A stretch of 64,000 bases of DNA, from positions 1,426,001-1,490,000 of the forward strand of contig NZ_CP072377.1 in the NCBI RefSeq assembly GCF_018128225.1, read 5' to 3'. Position 1 is the stretch's first letter, and the number at the start of each line of letters is the position of its first letter. The position numbers were made by a program, and so were the translations under genes. Under the pieces are notes generated by a model. The model was not told the DNA's origin. It saw only the letters and a list, made by a program, of their open reading frames with translations, and did no database searches. Positions 25,910-36,426 of this stretch are shown here, one piece after another. The stretch comes from Leptotrichia sp. oral taxon 218 (GTDB lineage: Bacteria > Fusobacteriota > Fusobacteriia > Fusobacteriales > Leptotrichiaceae).

Positions 25910-27568
25910 ATGAATAACATGTTTTGTTTTCAATGTCAGGAAACAAGTAGAAATCAAGGCTGCACAGTTATTGGAACTTGTGGAAAAAATGATGAAGTTT
26001 CGAACTTGCAAGATGTGCTTATTTTTGTTGTAAAAGGAGTTGCACTTTTTTCAAACAAACTTAGACAAAATAATAAAATTTATGAAAATGTAAATGAATA
26101 TTTATATCGTGCACTTTTTTCAACTATAACAAATGCAAACTTTGATGGAGAGGAAATCAAGGAATATATTTACGAAGGTATTAAATTAAGAAAATTTTTA
26201 GAACAAGAATTAGAAAATAACAAAATTTCATTTGATTCTAAATTTAAAAATACTAGACTTGCCACTTTTGAATTTGATGAAAGTTGTGACTTAGTGGATT
26301 TAGCTCGTGAAGTTGGAGTTTTGAGAACTAAAGATGAAGATATTCGTTCACTTCGTGAAATAATTTTATATGGCTTAAAAGGACTTTCTGCTTATGGTTT
26401 TCACGCATTAAACTTAAAATTTGAAAGCGATGAATTATATGACTTTTTTGAAAGAGCATTGGTTGCAACTGAAGATAACGACTTAAGTGCTGAAGAGCTT
26501 ACAAATCTTGTTTTTGAAACTGGAAAATTTGGTGTAGATGCGATGGCACTTTTAGACAAAGCAAACAATTCGGCTTTTGGTATGCCTGAAATGACAAAAG
26601 TAAATATTGGAGTTGGAAAAAATCCTGGAATTTTGATTTCAGGACATGATTTAAAAGATATAAAAGAGCTTTTGGAACAGACTGAAGGGACTGGAATTGA
26701 TATTTACACACATTCAGAAATGTTACCAGCTCATTACTATCCTGAATTAAAAAAATACAAACATCTAGTTGGAAATTATGGAAATGCTTGGTATCATCAA
26801 ACAACTGAATTTGAAACATTTAATGGACCTGTCGTATTTACTACAAACTGTTTAGTTCCACCTAAGAAAAATGCGACTTATAATGACAGAATATTTACAT
26901 TAAATGCAACAGGACTTCCTGGCTGGAAAAAATTGAAAACAGACGAAAATGGAAAAATTGATTTTAGTGAAGTTATAGAATTAGCAAAAAGATGTAAATC
27001 ACCAACTGAAATTGAAAGTGGAACAATCACAGGTGGATTTGCACACGGACAAGTATTTGCTCTTGCTGATAAAATTGTTGAGGCAGTGAAATCAGGAGCA
27101 ATTAAAAAATTTATCGTTATGAGCGGATGCGATGCAAGACAGACAACAAGAAAATATTATGCTGAATTTGCAAAAAGATTACCAAAAGATGTAGTAATTT
27201 TAACATCAGGATGTGCAAAATTTAGATATAACAAATTAAATCTTGGAGATATTGACGGTATACCTAGAGTGCTTGATGCTGGTCAATGTAACGATTCTTA
27301 TTCTTGGGCAGTCGTAGCGCTAAAATTAAAAGAAATTTTTAACGCAAACGATATAAACGACTTGCCAATCGAGTTTAACATCGCATGGTATGAGCAAAAA
27401 GCTGTAATCGTGCTACTTGCGCTGCTTTACTTAGGCGTTAAAAATATTCACATTGGTCCAACTTTACCAGCATTTATTTCTAAAAATGTTGCTACTCTTT
27501 TAAACGAGCAATTTGGATTGACTGGTATAACTGATGTTGAAAATGATTTACAAATATTTTTTAGTTAA
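25910..27568 (+). CDS. hcp: Hybrid cluster protein (hydroxylamine reductase)
   Basis: 552 aa, class with the N-terminal Cys motif [21 protein letters not shown] binding the iron-sulphur cluster. The hybrid-cluster ligands follow in [35 protein letters not shown] and QCNDSYSW. It reduces NO or hydroxylamine and protects anaerobes from nitrosative stress. GGAG lies 8 bases before the ATG. The 186-base upstream region is A/T-rich and holds no gene; regulator sites could not be assigned. Confidence 0.96.
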   Translation: MNNMFCFQCQETSRNQGCTVIGTCGKNDEVSNLQDVLIFVVKGVALFSNKLRQNNKIYENVNEYLYRALFSTITNANFDGEEIKEYIYEGIKLRKFLEQELENNKISFDSKFKNTRLATFEFDESCDLVDLAREVGVLRTKDEDIRSLREIILYGLKGLSAYGFHALNLKFESDELYDFFERALVATEDNDLSAEELTNLVFETGKFGVDAMALLDKANNSAFGMPEMTKVNIGVGKNPGILISGHDLKDIKELLEQTEGTGIDIYTHSEMLPAHYYPELKKYKHLVGNYGNAWYHQTTEFETFNGPVVFTTNCLVPPKKNATYNDRIFTLNATGLPGWKKLKTDENGKIDFSEVIELAKRCKSPTEIESGTITGGFAHGQVFALADKIVEAVKSGAIKKFIVMSGCDARQTTRKYYAEFAKRLPKDVVILTSGCAKFRYNKLNLGDIDGIPRVLDAGQCNDSYSWAVVALKLKEIFNANDINDLPIEFNIAWYEQKAVIVLLALLYLGVKNIHIGPTLPAFISKNVATLLNEQFGLTGITDVENDLQIFFS

Positions 27569-27596
27569 AAATATTGATAAATAAAGATTTTAAATA

Positions 27597-27640
27597 TAGT
27601 AAAGATAATAATAAATATTATTATCTTTACTATTTTTTTA
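27597..27640 (+). terminator. Terminator after hcp
   Basis: A long stem TAGTAAAGATAATA.../...TATTATCTTTACTA followed by ATTTTTTTA, 28 bases after the hcp stop. Confidence 0.8.
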
Positions 27641-27679
27641 TTAATTTCTTCTTATTTTTTTGTTTTTTTTAAATTATCA

Positions 27680-27708
27680 TTGCAAAGACTTTGAATATCT
27701 GTTATAAT
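27680..27708 (+). promoter_or_regulatory. Sigma-70-type promoter
   Basis: TTGCAA (27680-27685), exactly 17 bases, then TATAAT (27703-27708) with a TG extension. Drives the exported 143-aa protein gene that starts 65 bases on. Confidence 0.7.
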
Positions 27709-27773
27709 AACTATGATAAAATTTATATAACAGGTGTTATAATTAAAAAATTATAGAAAGAAGGAATGCTAAA

Positions 27774-28205
27774 ATGAAAAAAGGTATATTAGCAATGTTA
27801 ATTTTATTTTCTTTTGCAGCTTTTGCTGAAAAAACTCATGAAAAAACTGCAAAATTAGAAAAAGACGCTTATTGTAAAGCTCCAAAATCACACGGAGATT
27901 ATAAAAAAATTAATGATAAAGATAGTCGTGTAGATATCGACTTTGAAAACTGTGTATTTGATGGAGAAAATTATGAAAATGCAAAAGTTGGGATTTTAAT
28001 TCAAGACAAAGACAAATTTGAAAATTTTTTAAAAAAATATAAATTTATGCATTTAAAATCTGGAAAAGATTTAGTTAATAAAGATGGTAACTTCTTTTAT
28101 AGCGGTTCTTGGGCTTTTTCAAATGACAAATCTTATCCGAATTTAAACAATAATAATAACAAGAATAATAACAAAAATGTAAAAACTGCACCTGTAAAAA
28201 AATAA
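27774..28205 (+). CDS. Exported protein of unknown function (143 aa)
   Basis: A signal peptide (MKKGILAMLILFSFAAFA then EKT) is followed by a charged domain with two Cys (DAYCKAPK and FENCVFDG) that may form a disulphide. It ends in an Asn-rich, low-complexity tail (NNNNKNNNKN) and KTAPVKK. It stands alone between its own promoter and a terminator. No family is recognised. Confidence 0.75.
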   Translation: MKKGILAMLILFSFAAFAEKTHEKTAKLEKDAYCKAPKSHGDYKKINDKDSRVDIDFENCVFDGENYENAKVGILIQDKDKFENFLKKYKFMHLKSGKDLVNKDGNFFYSGSWAFSNDKSYPNLNNNNNKNNNKNVKTAPVKK

Positions 28206-28242
28206 AATTTAAATTATTTTTTTAAAACTTATTTTATAAAAA

Positions 28243-28276
28243 AATAGTGAAATTTAATAATCTCACTATTTTTTAT
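28243..28276. terminator. Bidirectional terminator between convergent genes
   Basis: Stem AATAGTGA (28243-28250) / TCACTATT (28263-28270), with A-run before and T-run after, between two genes that face each other. Confidence 0.7.
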
Positions 28277-28336
28277 TTTCTAATTTTTTATTATTTTGTT
28301 AATTTAATACTTTATTACTTTAATTAATTAATTATT

Positions 28337-29479
28337 TTATTTCATTGCTTGAACTTGTTTTAAAATTTCTGCCGCACCTTTTACTTTACCTTTTACAGCT
28401 TCTTCTAAAACTTTTACAGCTTCTGCTTTTTTACCTGCTGCTGCATAAACTTGTCCTAAAATTACTTTTGCTTCACTATTTTTATCTTCTGAAATTGATT
28501 TTTGTAAATATTTAACAGCTAAATCCGCAGCTCCAGCTTGAGCAAAATAAGTTCCGATTTCAGCGTTAGTCACTTTTGGAGTTCCTGATTTTAATTGGCT
28601 GTATGTTGAGTTTACTTTTGCTGTGTTATTTTGCATTTCATAAATTCCTAAAAGTAATACTTTTGCTTCTACATTTTTAGGTTCTGCAGCAACTGCTTTT
28701 GATAAAAATTGTTCAGCTTTTGTCGCATCTCCTTTTTGTAAATAGAAAGTTCCAAGCATTCCTAAAATTTGAGAATTTTTTCCACCTGCTGCTGTATTCA
28801 TTTCAGTTAAATATTTTTCAGCTTGAGCAGGATTTTTTTCTGACATAGCTATTTCAGCTAATAAGATTCCAGCTCCATTTACTTTTTGCGGCGCACCTGT
28901 GTATGCTTTTTGCAAATATGTTTTGGCTTGAGTTGTATTATTTTTTGTCAAATAATATTGTCCTACATTGTAGTTCACTTCTGAAACAAATGCTTTATCA
29001 GTTGATTTCATAGCTTTGTTATATCTTTCTGTTCCCTTTGATTGTTCATTGTTATCGAAGTAAAAAATAATTAAACTTGAAGTTATATCCGCATCTTTTC
29101 CATCTGTTTTTTCATCTGTCCAAAGAATATATTTTTCAGCTGATTCTTTATCTTTTTGAGCAATTCCAACTAGATATAATAATCTTGCTGATTCAGCACT
29201 GTAGCTGTTTACAACTTTTCCACCATCAAAAGCTGTTTCCAAATAAGGTTTTGCTTTAGCTATTTGATTTTGTTGTAAATAATAAGAACCTAATTCTAAA
29301 TTTGCTCTTTGTTTATATTCTGCATCTCCAGTTTTTGAAAGCGTTTCCAAAATTTTAACTGCTTCTGCTGTTTTCTTTTGTCCTGCTAAAGTTCTAGCTT
29401 TTTCATAATCTGCTTTTGAATCTGCAAATGACAAAGCTCCTGTAACTAATATTGCTCCTATTAGTAATAATTTTTTCAT
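28337..29479 (-). CDS. Exported TPR-repeat protein
   Basis: 380 aa. The signal peptide MKKLLLIGAILVTGALSFA ends in a typical A-x-A-like site. The remainder is almost entirely tetratricopeptide repeats, for example YEKARTLAGQKKTAEAVKIL, YYLTKNNTTQAKTYLQKAY, FYLQKGDATKAEQFLSKAVA and VYAAAGKKAEAVKVLEEAV. Presumably a periplasmic protein-interaction scaffold. It follows dapH on the same strand, 51 bases away. Confidence 0.85.
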   Translation of the reverse strand: MKKLLLIGAILVTGALSFADSKADYEKARTLAGQKKTAEAVKILETLSKTGDAEYKQRANLELGSYYLQQNQIAKAKPYLETAFDGGKVVNSYSAESARLLYLVGIAQKDKESAEKYILWTDEKTDGKDADITSSLIIFYFDNNEQSKGTERYNKAMKSTDKAFVSEVNYNVGQYYLTKNNTTQAKTYLQKAYTGAPQKVNGAGILLAEIAMSEKNPAQAEKYLTEMNTAAGGKNSQILGMLGTFYLQKGDATKAEQFLSKAVAAEPKNVEAKVLLLGIYEMQNNTAKVNSTYSQLKSGTPKVTNAEIGTYFAQAGAADLAVKYLQKSISEDKNSEAKVILGQVYAAAGKKAEAVKVLEEAVKGKVKGAAEILKQVQAMK

Positions 29480-29530
29480 AATTTCCTCCTAATTTTAATT
29501 TATCTATTTTGATAATTAAACGATAAATTT

Positions 29531-30229
29531 CTATAAATTTCTTAAAGCATCAACTAATTCAGTTTTTGAAGCTGTTTTAGCGTCAACTCCTTTTATAATT
29601 CTAGCTGGTGTTCCTGCAACTACGACACCTTCTGGAACATTTTGCGTAACTATTGCTCCTGCTGCAACTACTGAACCTTTTCCAACTCTGACTCCTTCTA
29701 AGACTACTGCATTTGCTCCTACAACTACATCGTCTTCGATCACAACTGGATCTGCTGAAGGTGGTTCGATAACCCCAGCTAATACTGCTCCTGCACCGAT
29801 GTGACAGTTTTTACCAACTTTGGCTCTTCCACCTAAAACAACATTCATATCAATCATTGTTCCTTCACCGATTTCAGCACCAATATTTATAACTGCACCC
29901 ATCATTATTACAGCTCTATCTCCAATGCTAACTTTATCTCTGATAAATACTCCTGGTTCAATTCTTGCATTAATATTTTTCATATCAAGCATTGGTACCC
30001 CAGAATTTCTTCTATCATTTTTTAAATAATAATTTTGTAAGTTATTTTCTTTTATGATTTTTTCTATTTCTTCCCAATCTCCAAAAATAACTTTTAATCC
30101 ATCTTTTCCAATAACTTTGCAAGAATAAGGATTTTTTATTTCTTCATCTGTGTAAAGTTCTACTGGAGTAGTCTTTTTCGCATCGGCGATATATTGAATA
30201 ATAGCTTTTGATTTTTCTAATTCTGTCAT
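29531..30229 (-). CDS. dapH: Tetrahydrodipicolinate N-acetyltransferase
   Basis: 232 aa. It acetylates tetrahydrodipicolinate using acetyl-CoA in the DAP/lysine pathway. The N-terminal DapH domain has [21 protein letters not shown] left-handed beta-helix of hexapeptide repeats follows ([46 protein letters not shown] in outline), then [12 protein letters not shown]. The acetylated route differs from the succinylated one of E. coli. It lies 92 bases downstream of dapB. Confidence 0.93.
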   Translation of the reverse strand: MTELEKSKAIIQYIADAKKTTPVELYTDEEIKNPYSCKVIGKDGLKVIFGDWEEIEKIIKENNLQNYYLKNDRRNSGVPMLDMKNINARIEPGVFIRDKVSIGDRAVIMMGAVINIGAEIGEGTMIDMNVVLGGRAKVGKNCHIGAGAVLAGVIEPPSADPVVIEDDVVVGANAVVLEGVRVGKGSVVAAGAIVTQNVPEGVVVAGTPARIIKGVDAKTASKTELVDALRNL

Positions 30230-30321
30230 TTTCCCTCCATTTTCTCAAAATCTTTTTAATTTTAGTATATTATAATTTTCGTCTATTTTACCACTTTTTT
30301 ACAAATTTTACAACTAATATT

Positions 30322-31065
30322 TTATTTATTTATTCCCAAAACATCTCTCATAGTATATTTCCCAGCATCTTTGCCTTTTAAAAATTCTACCGCTTTTACT
30401 GCACCATCTGAAAACATTTTTCTTGACAACGCTTCGTGTTTTATTTCGATAATTTCATCATTTTTTGCATAAATAACAGTATGTTCTCCAACGATATTCC
30501 CACCACGAATTGCGTGAACTCCTATTTCTTTTTCAGCTCTTTTACTATATCCTTCTCTTCCGTAAACTGTTCTGTAATCATTTCCGTCATCTAAATTTTC
30601 TTTTACAATTTCAAGAAGTGTCGAAGCTGTCCCACTTGGAGCGTCAATTTTTCTGTTATGATGTTTTTCCACAATTTCAATATCAAAATCTTTTAATAAT
30701 TTTGTAGCAAATGCAACTATTTCATTTACTATATTTACTCCTAACGAAGTATTTGTCGCTTTAATCACAGGAATTAATTCTGCAGCTTTTTCAATTTTTT
30801 TTAATTGCTCTTCCGTATGACCAGTTGTCGCCACCAAAACTGGAACTTTTTTAGCAATTCCCGCTTCCAAGACATCGTCAATTAAGCTAAAATGTGAAAA
30901 ATCAATTATTGCATCATATTCCACATTAGCATTTTCCCCTTTTAAATTAATGAAATCTCCTTTTCCAAGCGGATCAACAAAACCCACAAATTCATTTTTA
31001 CTATTTATTATAGATTCTTTTACATATTGTGCCATAACTCCAGCACCATAAACTACTATTTTCAT
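30322..31065 (-). CDS. dapB: 4-hydroxy-tetrahydrodipicolinate reductase
   Basis: 247 aa. NAD(P)H-dependent reductase of the DAP pathway. The N-terminal Rossmann VVYGAGVMAQYV lacks one glycine of the classic GxxGxMG but is otherwise in place. The signature EKHHNRKIDAPSGTA contains the catalytic His/Lys. VHAIRGGNIVGEHTVIY and the C-terminal AVKAVEFL follow. First gene of a dapB-dapH-TPR leftward group. Confidence 0.95.
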   Translation of the reverse strand: MKIVVYGAGVMAQYVKESIINSKNEFVGFVDPLGKGDFINLKGENANVEYDAIIDFSHFSLIDDVLEAGIAKKVPVLVATTGHTEEQLKKIEKAAELIPVIKATNTSLGVNIVNEIVAFATKLLKDFDIEIVEKHHNRKIDAPSGTASTLLEIVKENLDDGNDYRTVYGREGYSKRAEKEIGVHAIRGGNIVGEHTVIYAKNDEIIEIKHEALSRKMFSDGAVKAVEFLKGKDAGKYTMRDVLGINK

Positions 31066-31208
31066 ATTTTCTCCTCTTCTTTTAAATAAACTTTTGAATA
31101 AAAATCACTTAATATATTATACTAAATTTTTAATGTTTTGTACAGTCGGTCAGTTTTTAAAAATAAAGATATGAAAAAAATTAATTTATAAAAAATTTAA
31201 ATTTATGA

Positions 31209-31214
31209 TATAAT
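31209..31214 (+). promoter_or_regulatory. recA -10 box
   Basis: TATAAT 44 bases before the recA start. No convincing LexA-type palindrome was recognised. Confidence 0.4.
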
Positions 31215-31257
31215 GTAAATTGAAAAAACTAAAAATAAAAAATAAAGGAGAGGTTAT

Positions 31258-32382
31258 ATGGCAAAGAAAAAAATTGACGAAAAAAACAAAGAAAATAAAG
31301 AGAAAATGTTAGATCTAGCACTAAAGCAAATACACAAAGACTTTGGTGACGGTGCTATTATGAAACTTGGGGAAAATCAAAAACTGAATATAAAAACCAT
31401 TTCTACAGGAAGCATAAACTTAGATATAGCACTTGGCGTAGGTGGTGTTCCAAGAGGAAGAATCGTTGAAATTTATGGAGCTGAATCTTCTGGAAAAACG
31501 ACTCTTGCACTGCATATCATTGCAGAAGCTCAAAAAGAAGGCGGAGTTGTAGGATTTATTGATGCTGAACATGCACTTGACCCAGTTTATGCAAAAGCAC
31601 TTGGAGTAAATATTGACGAACTTTTGATTTCTCAACCTGATACAGGAGAACAAGCTCTTGAAATTGCTGATATGCTTGTAAGAAGTGGAGCAATGGATGT
31701 AGTCGTAGTGGATTCAGTTGCAGCACTTGTTCCAAAAGCGGAAATTGAAGGCGAAATGGGAGACCAGCAAATGGGACTTCAAGCTAGACTTATGTCAAAA
31801 GCGCTTAGAAAATTGACAGGAAGTATTGCAAAATCTGATACGGTTATGATTTTTATCAATCAGATAAGAGAAAAAATTGGTGGATTTTCTTTTGTTCCAG
31901 GAGTTCAGACAACTACTTCAGGAGGTCGTGCACTAAAATTCTTTTCAACAGTGAGAATGGAGGTAAAAAGAGTTGGTTCAGTAAAACAAGGGGATGAAAT
32001 GGTTGGAAATGAAGTTTTAGTCAAAGTTACTAAAAATAAAGTTGCACCGCCATTTAAAGAAGCTAGATTTAATGTGATGTATGGACAAGGAATTTCAAAA
32101 ATTGGAGAAATACTGGACGCTGGAATTGATTTTGGAGTTATCTCAAAAAGTGGTTCTTGGTTTGCTTATGGAGATGAGAAATTAGGTCAAGGTCGAATTA
32201 ATGTTGAAAAAATGTTAAAAGAAAACACTGAGTTATTCTCACGAATCGAAGCTCAAGTTATGGAAAAAATTAGAGAAAAATTGGGACTTAATGCTGAAGA
32301 AGAAAACTCTGAAGAAATAAAAAATTCAGAAAATAATAACGATTCTAATGATTCCAATAATTCTAATGAAACGGAAGATTAA
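31258..32382 (+). CDS. recA: Recombinase RecA
   Basis: 374 aa. Strand exchange ATPase for homologous recombination and SOS signalling. Walker [10 protein letters not shown] is near residue 78; [21 protein letters not shown] holds Walker B and loop L1; [11 protein letters not shown] precedes L2. The C-terminal tail is unusually Asn/Ser/Glu-rich ([15 protein letters not shown]). GGAGAGG lies 6 bases before the ATG. Its stop overlaps the recX start (TAATG). Confidence 0.98.
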   Translation: MAKKKIDEKNKENKEKMLDLALKQIHKDFGDGAIMKLGENQKLNIKTISTGSINLDIALGVGGVPRGRIVEIYGAESSGKTTLALHIIAEAQKEGGVVGFIDAEHALDPVYAKALGVNIDELLISQPDTGEQALEIADMLVRSGAMDVVVVDSVAALVPKAEIEGEMGDQQMGLQARLMSKALRKLTGSIAKSDTVMIFINQIREKIGGFSFVPGVQTTTSGGRALKFFSTVRMEVKRVGSVKQGDEMVGNEVLVKVTKNKVAPPFKEARFNVMYGQGISKIGEILDAGIDFGVISKSGSWFAYGDEKLGQGRINVEKMLKENTELFSRIEAQVMEKIREKLGLNAEEENSEEIKNSENNNDSNDSNNSNETED

Positions 32383-32995
32383 TGATTATAATAAAAATAT
32401 CAAGAAATAAACTATACTTGTCTACAGAAGAAATAATGGATGTAAGTCCATTTATAAGACAAAGATATGAATTAAAAGTAAATGATGATATTTCTAGCCT
32501 CTATGATGATATTTCATATGAGGCTTCTTTGGAAAAAGGAATTTTTCTGATTTCTTTAAAAGATCGAACAGAAAAGAAATTTATAAAAAATTATCAGAAA
32601 AATATCAAAATAAAGAAGCTGTAAAAAAAGCTGTAAAAAAATTAAAAGAACTTGGATATTTAAATGATTTAGACTACGCAATTTCTTATATAAAAAATAA
32701 AAAATATGGAAAAAATAGAATTTCTTATAATTTGTCTCAAAAGGGACTCGAAAAAAAGACAATCGAACTTGCTTACGAAAAATTAGAATCTGAAGGAAAT
32801 ATTGACGATAAAAGGCTTGAAATTTTAATTAAAAAAAATGAAAAAAAATTAGCACACAAAAATTCTAGTTTAACAAAAGAAGAATATTTAAAACAGTTAA
32901 AAGAAGAACAAAAACTGATACAATATTTGGCAAGACAAGGATTTTCACTTGATAAAATATTTGAAAAAATTAAAGAATATAAATCATTTTTATAA
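32382..32995 (+). pseudogene. recX: recX with a single-base frameshift
   Basis: RecX modulates RecA filaments. The first reading frame runs from the ATG at 32382 (overlapping the recA stop) to LKDRTEKK, then goes out of frame and stops near 32624. The next frame continues in perfect family style as EIYKKLSEKYQNKEAV, GYLNDLDYAISYIKNK and NLSQKGLEKKTIELAYEKL, ending at 32995. Adding one A to the AAAA at 32572-32575 joins the two halves into one protein of about 204 aa. Either a recent mutation, an assembly error, or translation by slippage. Confidence 0.8.
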
Positions 32996-33069
32996 AAAAT
33001 TTATGTTAAAATTTATAATAAACAAAAAAATATACTAAAAAATTTTTAATTTAATAAGGAGAGTAAAAA

Positions 33070-33813
33070 ATGAGAACAATATTTTACCATTTTATACTTG
33101 TGGGAACATTTCTATATGGAATGATTTTTAGAGCTCCGGCACTACTTTTTAAAAAAGGTCGAGATGCTCATAATTTTGCTCGTAAAGTTGGAGTAAATTG
33201 GGGAAAAAATTTAGTTTGGGCTTCAGGCAGTAAAGTAAAAGTTATTTACGAAAATGACTGTGAAAAAGAAATAAAAAAAATAAAAGAAACTGGAGAACCT
33301 ATCATTTTAATTTCAAATCATCAAAGTAATTTAGATATTCCAACTCTTCTTGGATATTTACCACTAGATTTTGCTTTTATTGCAAAAAAAGAAATGAAAA
33401 CTTGGCCATTAATCGGTGGCTGGATGAAAGCGTTAAACTGTATCTTTTTGGATAGAAAAAATGCTCGTCAAGGAATGAAAGATATGAAAAATGCGATTTC
33501 AAAAGTAGAAGATGGATATTCTTATGTAATTTTTCCAGAAGGAAGTCGAACTGAAAATGGAGAAGTTGGCGAATTTAAAAAGGGAAGTTTTAAACTTGCG
33601 AAAGATAGCAAAGTTAGAATTTTGCCAATAACAATTTGTGGAACTTACGAAGTTCAAAATAAAAAAAGTTTAAAAGTGAAAGGCAATAAAAACATTAAAG
33701 TAATAGTTGACAAACCTATTGATCCTGCTAATTTGCCAATTCAAGAACAAAAAAATATTCACAAAATCGTGAACGACATAATAAGAGAAAATTTGAAAAA
33801 ATATAAAATTTAA
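33070..33813 (+). CDS. plsC: 1-acyl-sn-glycerol-3-phosphate acyltransferase
   Basis: 247 aa. It makes phosphatidic acid from lysophosphatidic acid at the inner membrane. One N-terminal membrane segment is followed by the acyltransferase motifs ISNHQSNLDIP (HX4D), CIFLDRKN, FPEGSRTENGEVGEFKKG and the LPITICG block. GGAG lies 7 bases before the ATG. It starts the plsC-rdgB-alr run. Confidence 0.94.
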   Translation: MRTIFYHFILVGTFLYGMIFRAPALLFKKGRDAHNFARKVGVNWGKNLVWASGSKVKVIYENDCEKEIKKIKETGEPIILISNHQSNLDIPTLLGYLPLDFAFIAKKEMKTWPLIGGWMKALNCIFLDRKNARQGMKDMKNAISKVEDGYSYVIFPEGSRTENGEVGEFKKGSFKLAKDSKVRILPITICGTYEVQNKKSLKVKGNKNIKVIVDKPIDPANLPIQEQKNIHKIVNDIIRENLKKYKI

Positions 33814-33861
33814 ATTTAAAAAAATTACAGACATAAAAAGCAATTTTTAGGAGAAAATATA

Positions 33862-34458
33862 ATGAAAGTATTTTTAGCTACAAAAAATAAAGGAAAAATT
33901 AAAGATTTTGAAAAGTTGACTGAAGGAATGAATATTGAAATTTTATCAATTTTAGATGACATAGAAATACCAGATGTAGTGGAAGATGGTACTACTTTTG
34001 AAGAAAATTCACAAAAAAAAGCACTTGAAATTTCTAAATTTATAAAAATTACAACAATTTCTGATGACTCTGGTCTTTGCGTTGACGCATTAAATGGAGA
34101 TCCTGGAATTTTTTCAGCAAGATATGCGGGAGAAGATGGAAATGATAAAAAAAATAATGAAAAACTTTTACAAAATTTGAAAGATGTGCCAAAAGAAAAA
34201 AGAACAGCACATTTTATCTCAGTTGTAAGTATCGCTTTTCCAGATGGCAAAGTTGAATCTTTTTCTGGAAGAGCCGACGGAGAAATTTTATTTGAAAATT
34301 GTGGAGATGGAGGATTTGGATATGATCCGCTGTTTTATTCATATGATTTGAAAAAAAGTTTTGGAGTTGCTTCACCTGACGAAAAAAAATCTGTGAGTCA
34401 CAGAGGAAAAGCCTTTAGAAAATTAATTGAATCAAAAATTTTGGAAAGTAAAAAATAA
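33862..34458 (+). CDS. rdgB: Non-canonical purine NTP pyrophosphatase (Ham1/RdgB)
   Basis: 198 aa, standard length. It hydrolyses dITP, XTP and similar to keep them out of nucleic acids. Motifs: FLATKNKGKIKDF at the N-terminus, TFEENSQKKALE, ISDDSGLCVDALNGDPGIFSARYAG, and GFGYDPLFY with SHRGKAFRKL at the end. GGAG lies 8 bases before the ATG. Its stop overlaps the alr start (TAATG). Confidence 0.96.
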   Translation: MKVFLATKNKGKIKDFEKLTEGMNIEILSILDDIEIPDVVEDGTTFEENSQKKALEISKFIKITTISDDSGLCVDALNGDPGIFSARYAGEDGNDKKNNEKLLQNLKDVPKEKRTAHFISVVSIAFPDGKVESFSGRADGEILFENCGDGGFGYDPLFYSYDLKKSFGVASPDEKKSVSHRGKAFRKLIESKILESKK

Positions 34459-35624
34459 TGTTAGTAAATTTGAAAATAAATAACTCAAGCATAAAAAAAA
34501 ATTTGGAAAAAATTCGCTCGATTAATAAAAATATGATTTGTGTTATAAAAGATGATGCTTACGGTCTAAAAATAGAAAAGATTTTGCCTGTTTTGATAAA
34601 AAATAACTGTAATTATTTTGCAGTAGCTTATCTTGAAGAAGCTGTTAAAGTTTATAAAATTTTAAAAAATTTTAAAAATTTAAATAAAAAAAATAATTGC
34701 AATGTGATGACACTTAATTATGTGGAACCGAAAAAATTGGAAGTAGCGATTAAAAATGGAATTGAAATAACAATTTTTAGTAAAAAACAATTTTACGATT
34801 ATATCGATATTTTGAATAATTTTAAAAAAAATATCTGTTTAAAAATTCACATAAAAATAAATAGCGGAATGAATCGACTTGGATTTGATGAAAATGAAGT
34901 TTTTGAAATAATAAAAGAAATTAAAAAAATAAATTCTGAATTTTTGAAGGATAAAAAATTTAAATTGGAAATTATCTCGATTTTTTCACATATTTCTGAA
35001 GCTGAAAATAAAACCAAAACTGAAAAGCAAGTAAAAAAATTTGAAAAAATTTTAAAAATTTTTGACGATAACGAAATAAAATATAAATATAGACATTTAC
35101 AAGCAAGTCCGCTGTTATTTAAATATGAAAAAAAGTATAACTATGATTTTTGCCGTGTTGGAATGGCAATTTATGGTTTAGAGCCGCTTTCTTACGATGT
35201 CGGTTTGGAAAATGCCATTTTAGTGGAATCAAAAATTATAAATATTCGTGAAGTGAAAAAAGATGAAAAAGTTTCGTATGGAAATAAAGGAATTTTGAAA
35301 AGAGATTCAAAAGTTGGAATTGTCGCAATAGGTTATGCACACGGACTTCCAAAACAAATTGAGAATAAAAAAAATTGTGCGTATGTGCTTGTAAATGACA
35401 AAAAAGCAAATATTTTGGGTGAAATATGTATGGATATGATTTTTATTGATTTAACTGATATTCAAGATATAAAAATTGGAGATAAAGTTTTGATTGTTGG
35501 AAATAAGAAAAGCTGGAAAAATAAAATAACATTAAGACAGATGGCGAAATGGGGAAACACTATACAAGATGATGTTTTAACTAACTTTAAAATTGATAAA
35601 AAAAAGATTTTTATAATTAATTAG
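34458..35624 (+). CDS. alr: Alanine racemase
   Basis: 388 aa. PLP enzyme that makes D-Ala for peptidoglycan. The PLP lysine is in VIKDDAYGLKIE, a less usual form of the KANAYGHG motif. INSGMNRLGF, the RVGMAIYGLEP block and the C-terminal domain with the catalytic Tyr in VSYGNKG and IGYAHGLPK follow. CMDMIFIDLT is at the usual place. Overlaps rdgB and ends just before a terminator. Confidence 0.94.
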   Translation: MLVNLKINNSSIKKNLEKIRSINKNMICVIKDDAYGLKIEKILPVLIKNNCNYFAVAYLEEAVKVYKILKNFKNLNKKNNCNVMTLNYVEPKKLEVAIKNGIEITIFSKKQFYDYIDILNNFKKNICLKIHIKINSGMNRLGFDENEVFEIIKEIKKINSEFLKDKKFKLEIISIFSHISEAENKTKTEKQVKKFEKILKIFDDNEIKYKYRHLQASPLLFKYEKKYNYDFCRVGMAIYGLEPLSYDVGLENAILVESKIINIREVKKDEKVSYGNKGILKRDSKVGIVAIGYAHGLPKQIENKKNCAYVLVNDKKANILGEICMDMIFIDLTDIQDIKIGDKVLIVGNKKSWKNKITLRQMAKWGNTIQDDVLTNFKIDKKKIFIIN

Positions 35625-35654
35625 GATTAATTTTATAAATTAATCTTTTTTTTA
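35625..35654 (+). terminator. Terminator after alr
   Basis: Stem GATTAATT / AATTAATC (35625-35645) followed immediately by eight T. Confidence 0.75.
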
Positions 35655-35681
35655 TTTTTGTTTTTTCATTATTTTTACTTT

Positions 35682-35714
35682 TTTATAAAAAAATTGCTCT
35701 AAAATTAGAACAAT
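35682..35714 (-). terminator. Terminator after the HAD phosphatase
   Basis: On the minus strand ATTGTTCTAA / TTAGAGCAAT (35693-35714, one mismatch) followed by a T-run. It faces the alr terminator. Confidence 0.7.
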
Positions 35715-35749
35715 CTTTTCATTTTTTATATTTTTAGTTTTTTATTTTT

Positions 35750-36412
35750 TTAGTTCCAAAATAATTTATCAATTAAAGTTTTTCTCTTTGGCATTCCTTC
35801 TAAAATTTTACCCCTTTTTATCCAAAATTTTCGTTTTGCAATCTCATACAAAGGCTTGTCAGCAAGGCTATCAGAATAAAATTTCACTATTTCAATTTCA
35901 TAATTATTTTGCTTTGCCCATCTGTTTAATTTTTTTACTTTTTCGTCACCTTTATTATTTTTCCCATTAATTTGAGCAACAAATTTTTTTTGATTGTCAC
36001 CCACAAATCTTGTTCCAAAAACAATGTCATATCCTTGTGAAAGTAAGAACTTTTCAATTAAAAACAATGGACTTGCTGAAGTCACAATAACAAAATCAGC
36101 TTCTTTTCTATTTTTTTGTAACTCTTCTTTTACCCAAGGATAAATTTTATTTTTTTTCGTTTCCCAAAATTCATCAATCAAATCTTGAATTTCTTTTTTT
36201 GTGTGAGATTCTAAAAATTTAAAATATTTTTCTTTTATTTTTGTCAAATTTACAATTTTAAAAAGATACAAAAATAGATATCTGGAATAAGTAATCAAAA
36301 ATAAAATAGATTTTAGTGGATATTTTTTTAAATAAAATACCGAAAAATTAACTCCAGTTTCTCCATCATAAATTGTCTTGTCAAAGTCATACACAACTAA
36401 TTTTTTTTTCAT
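35750..36412 (-). CDS. HAD-IB family phosphatase
   Basis: 220 aa. SerB-like haloacid dehalogenase: motif I DFDKTIYDGET with the nucleophilic Asp, motif II VTSASP, motif III around KKFVAQINGKNNKGDEKVKK, and motif IV FYSDSLADKPL. Substrate unknown; relatives include phosphoserine and phospholipid phosphatases. It lies 14 bases after the IPP isomerase gene on the same strand. Confidence 0.85.
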   Translation of the reverse strand: MKKKLVVYDFDKTIYDGETGVNFSVFYLKKYPLKSILFLITYSRYLFLYLFKIVNLTKIKEKYFKFLESHTKKEIQDLIDEFWETKKNKIYPWVKEELQKNRKEADFVIVTSASPLFLIEKFLLSQGYDIVFGTRFVGDNQKKFVAQINGKNNKGDEKVKKLNRWAKQNNYEIEIVKFYSDSLADKPLYEIAKRKFWIKRGKILEGMPKRKTLIDKLFWN

Positions 36413-36426
36413 AAATCAGCTCCTTT

